7,989 nucleotides of DNA from Anaerolineaceae bacterium UBA3924 (GTDB lineage: Bacteria > Chloroflexota > Anaerolineae > Anaerolineales > Anaerolineaceae). The position numbers were made by a program, and so were the translations under genes. The stretch lies in NCBI GenBank assembly GCA_002385985.1, contig DGEO01000027.1:114206-122194 (forward strand). Reading direction: 5' to 3'. Under the pieces are notes generated by a model. The model searched no databases. It was given only the letters and a program-made list of their open reading frames with translations, and was not told where the DNA came from. Position 1 is the stretch's first letter; every line of letters begins with the position of its first letter. This document shows, in pieces, positions 7,128 through 7,989 of the stretch.

Positions 7128-7989
7128 ATGCGGACATATCCAATTCCCATGGTTCCAGGCCCGGTGATGGTGCCGGAAGAAGTGCTGCGCGAATATCTGA
7201 CCGGTTACGGATCGGCCGATCTGGAGCCGGAGTTCTTTATGCTGTATGAGGAGACCGAGAAGAACCTGCAGGAGCTGATGAGCACCAGCGCTCAGGTGGT
7301 CATCCAGTCAGGCGAGGGTATGATCGCCCTGTGGGGAGCCTTGAAGAGCTGCCTGCGGCCCGGCGACCGGGTGCTGAGCATCGGCACCGGCGTGTTTGGC
7401 GACGGTATCGGCGATATGGCGGCCGCGATCGGCGCCGAGGTGCGCAAGATCTCGCTGCCCTATAACGAAACGGTGCGCGATTTCTACGCCATTGAGGAGG
7501 CGGTGGTCGAGTTCAAACCCAAAATGATCACCGCGGTGCACTGCGAGACTCCCTCGGGCACGCTCAACCCGGTCGCCGAAATCGGACGGATCAAGGAGAA
7601 GCACGGGGTTCCGCTGTTCTACGTGGACGCGGTCGCCAGCATTGGCGGCACGCCGGTCCTGGCCGACGAGTGGAGCATCGACCTGTGCCTGGGCGGCACC
7701 CAGAAGGCCATCTCCGCCGTGCCCGACCTGTCATTCCTCTCGGTCAGCGAGAAGGCCTGGGAGATCATCGAAGAGGTGCAGTACCAGGGCTATGACGCGC
7801 TGCAGCCCTTCCGCCGCGCGGTGGAGCAGATGTACTTCCCCTACACGCCCAACTGGCACGGCATGGCTGCGCTGCACCGGGCCACGCAGCTGATCCTGGA
7901 CGAGGGCCTGCAGCAGGTCTACGAGCGCCACGAGAAGATCGCCCTCTACACCCGCCAGCGCATCGCAGACTGCGGGCTGGCGCTGTTCC
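7128..7989 (+). CDS. Class V PLP-dependent aminotransferase (alanine-glyoxylate/serine-pyruvate type), 3'-truncated
   Basis: The frame gives 287 complete codons and is cut by the window edge. The family is normally about 350-400 residues, so roughly a quarter is missing. Fold-type I class V landmarks are present in order: MVPGPV (8-13), the phosphate-binding turn QSGEGMIALWGAL (60-72), HCETPSGTLNP (138-148), VDAVASIGG with the pyridine-contacting Asp167, and GGTQKAIS with the predicted Schiff-base Lys193. The enzyme should transfer an amino group between a small amino acid such as serine or alanine and an oxo acid such as glyoxylate or pyruvate. It departs from typical members: the usual GHR near residue 28 is replaced by GYGSADLEPEF, and SGTG/SGSG is SGEG. 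The donor and acceptor are therefore uncertain. The C-terminal substrate-carboxylate arginine lies beyond the window. It is divergent from the glycosidase operon and has its own strong ribosome binding site. Confidence 0.92.
   Translation, partial: MRTYPIPMVPGPVMVPEEVLREYLTGYGSADLEPEFFMLYEETEKNLQELMSTSAQVVIQSGEGMIALWGALKSCLRPGDRVLSIGTGVFGDGIGDMAAAIGAEVRKISLPYNETVRDFYAIEEAVVEFKPKMITAVHCETPSGTLNPVAEIGRIKEKHGVPLFYVDAVASIGGTPVLADEWSIDLCLGGTQKAISAVPDLSFLSVSEKAWEIIEEVQYQGYDALQPFRRAVEQMYFPYTPNWHGMAALHRATQLILDEGLQQVYERHEKIALYTRQRIADCGLALF

Noticed and set aside
7128..7989. Metabolic link of the aminotransferase to the GH38 enzyme through glycerate (mannosylglycerate hydrolysis and serine-glyoxylate transamination)
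   Set aside because: It depends on unproven substrates for both enzymes. The genes are divergent, and no hydroxypyruvate reductase, glycerate kinase or transporter is visible.

Overview
This is a GC-rich, densely coded bacterial window of 7,989 bases. It holds four protein-coding genes, two of them cut by the window edges. By family resemblance the best guess for the host is a Chloroflexota bacterium, perhaps Anaerolineae. The C-terminal half of the kinase (phosphorylation motif, then a region rich in MRTLLLELRPAAL-type sequence) and the unusual class V aminotransferase look like proteins I associate with that phylum. No rRNA or other marker is present, so this is only a moderate-confidence inference. 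I saw no tRNA, rRNA, CRISPR array, insertion sequence or phage gene.

Layout. (1) Bases 1-2730, plus strand: the C-terminal 909 residues of a membrane sensor histidine kinase with a beta-propeller sensor (Reg_prop repeats), a Y_Y_Y domain, one transmembrane helix, a GAF domain and a NarL/DegS-type kinase core. Its beginning lies upstream of the window. (2) Bases 2731-2790: a short convergent spacer with a strong 9-bp terminator hairpin. Its T-run serves the minus strand best. (3) Bases 2791-6984, minus strand: a compact two-gene operon, apparently complete here. A GH1 beta-glucosidase comes first, then a GH38 alpha-mannosidase whose ATG directly abuts the GH1 stop codon. Neither enzyme has a signal peptide, so both should act in the cytoplasm on imported sugars or glycosides. 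(4) Bases 6985-7127: a divergent intergenic region with an extended -10-like box facing each way, and a small hairpin next to a strong ribosome binding site. (5) Bases 7128-7989, plus strand: the first 287 residues of a class V (alanine-glyoxylate/serine-pyruvate type) PLP aminotransferase, cut by the right edge.

How it might work together. The beta-glucosidase and alpha-mannosidase are probably co-transcribed and translationally coupled, and so act in the same breakdown of glycosides or oligosaccharides. Reg_prop/Y_Y_Y sensors are known from Bacteroidota to sense carbohydrates and control neighbouring glycan genes. A propeller-bearing kinase convergent with two glycosidase genes is therefore suggestive, but no response regulator, transporter or sugar-binding protein is visible to complete the circuit. 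The aminotransferase has no evident functional tie to the sugar genes. I did not find a clearly novel system. The main points of interest are the kinase architecture, the regular propeller repeats, the GH1-GH38 pairing and the atypical aminotransferase.
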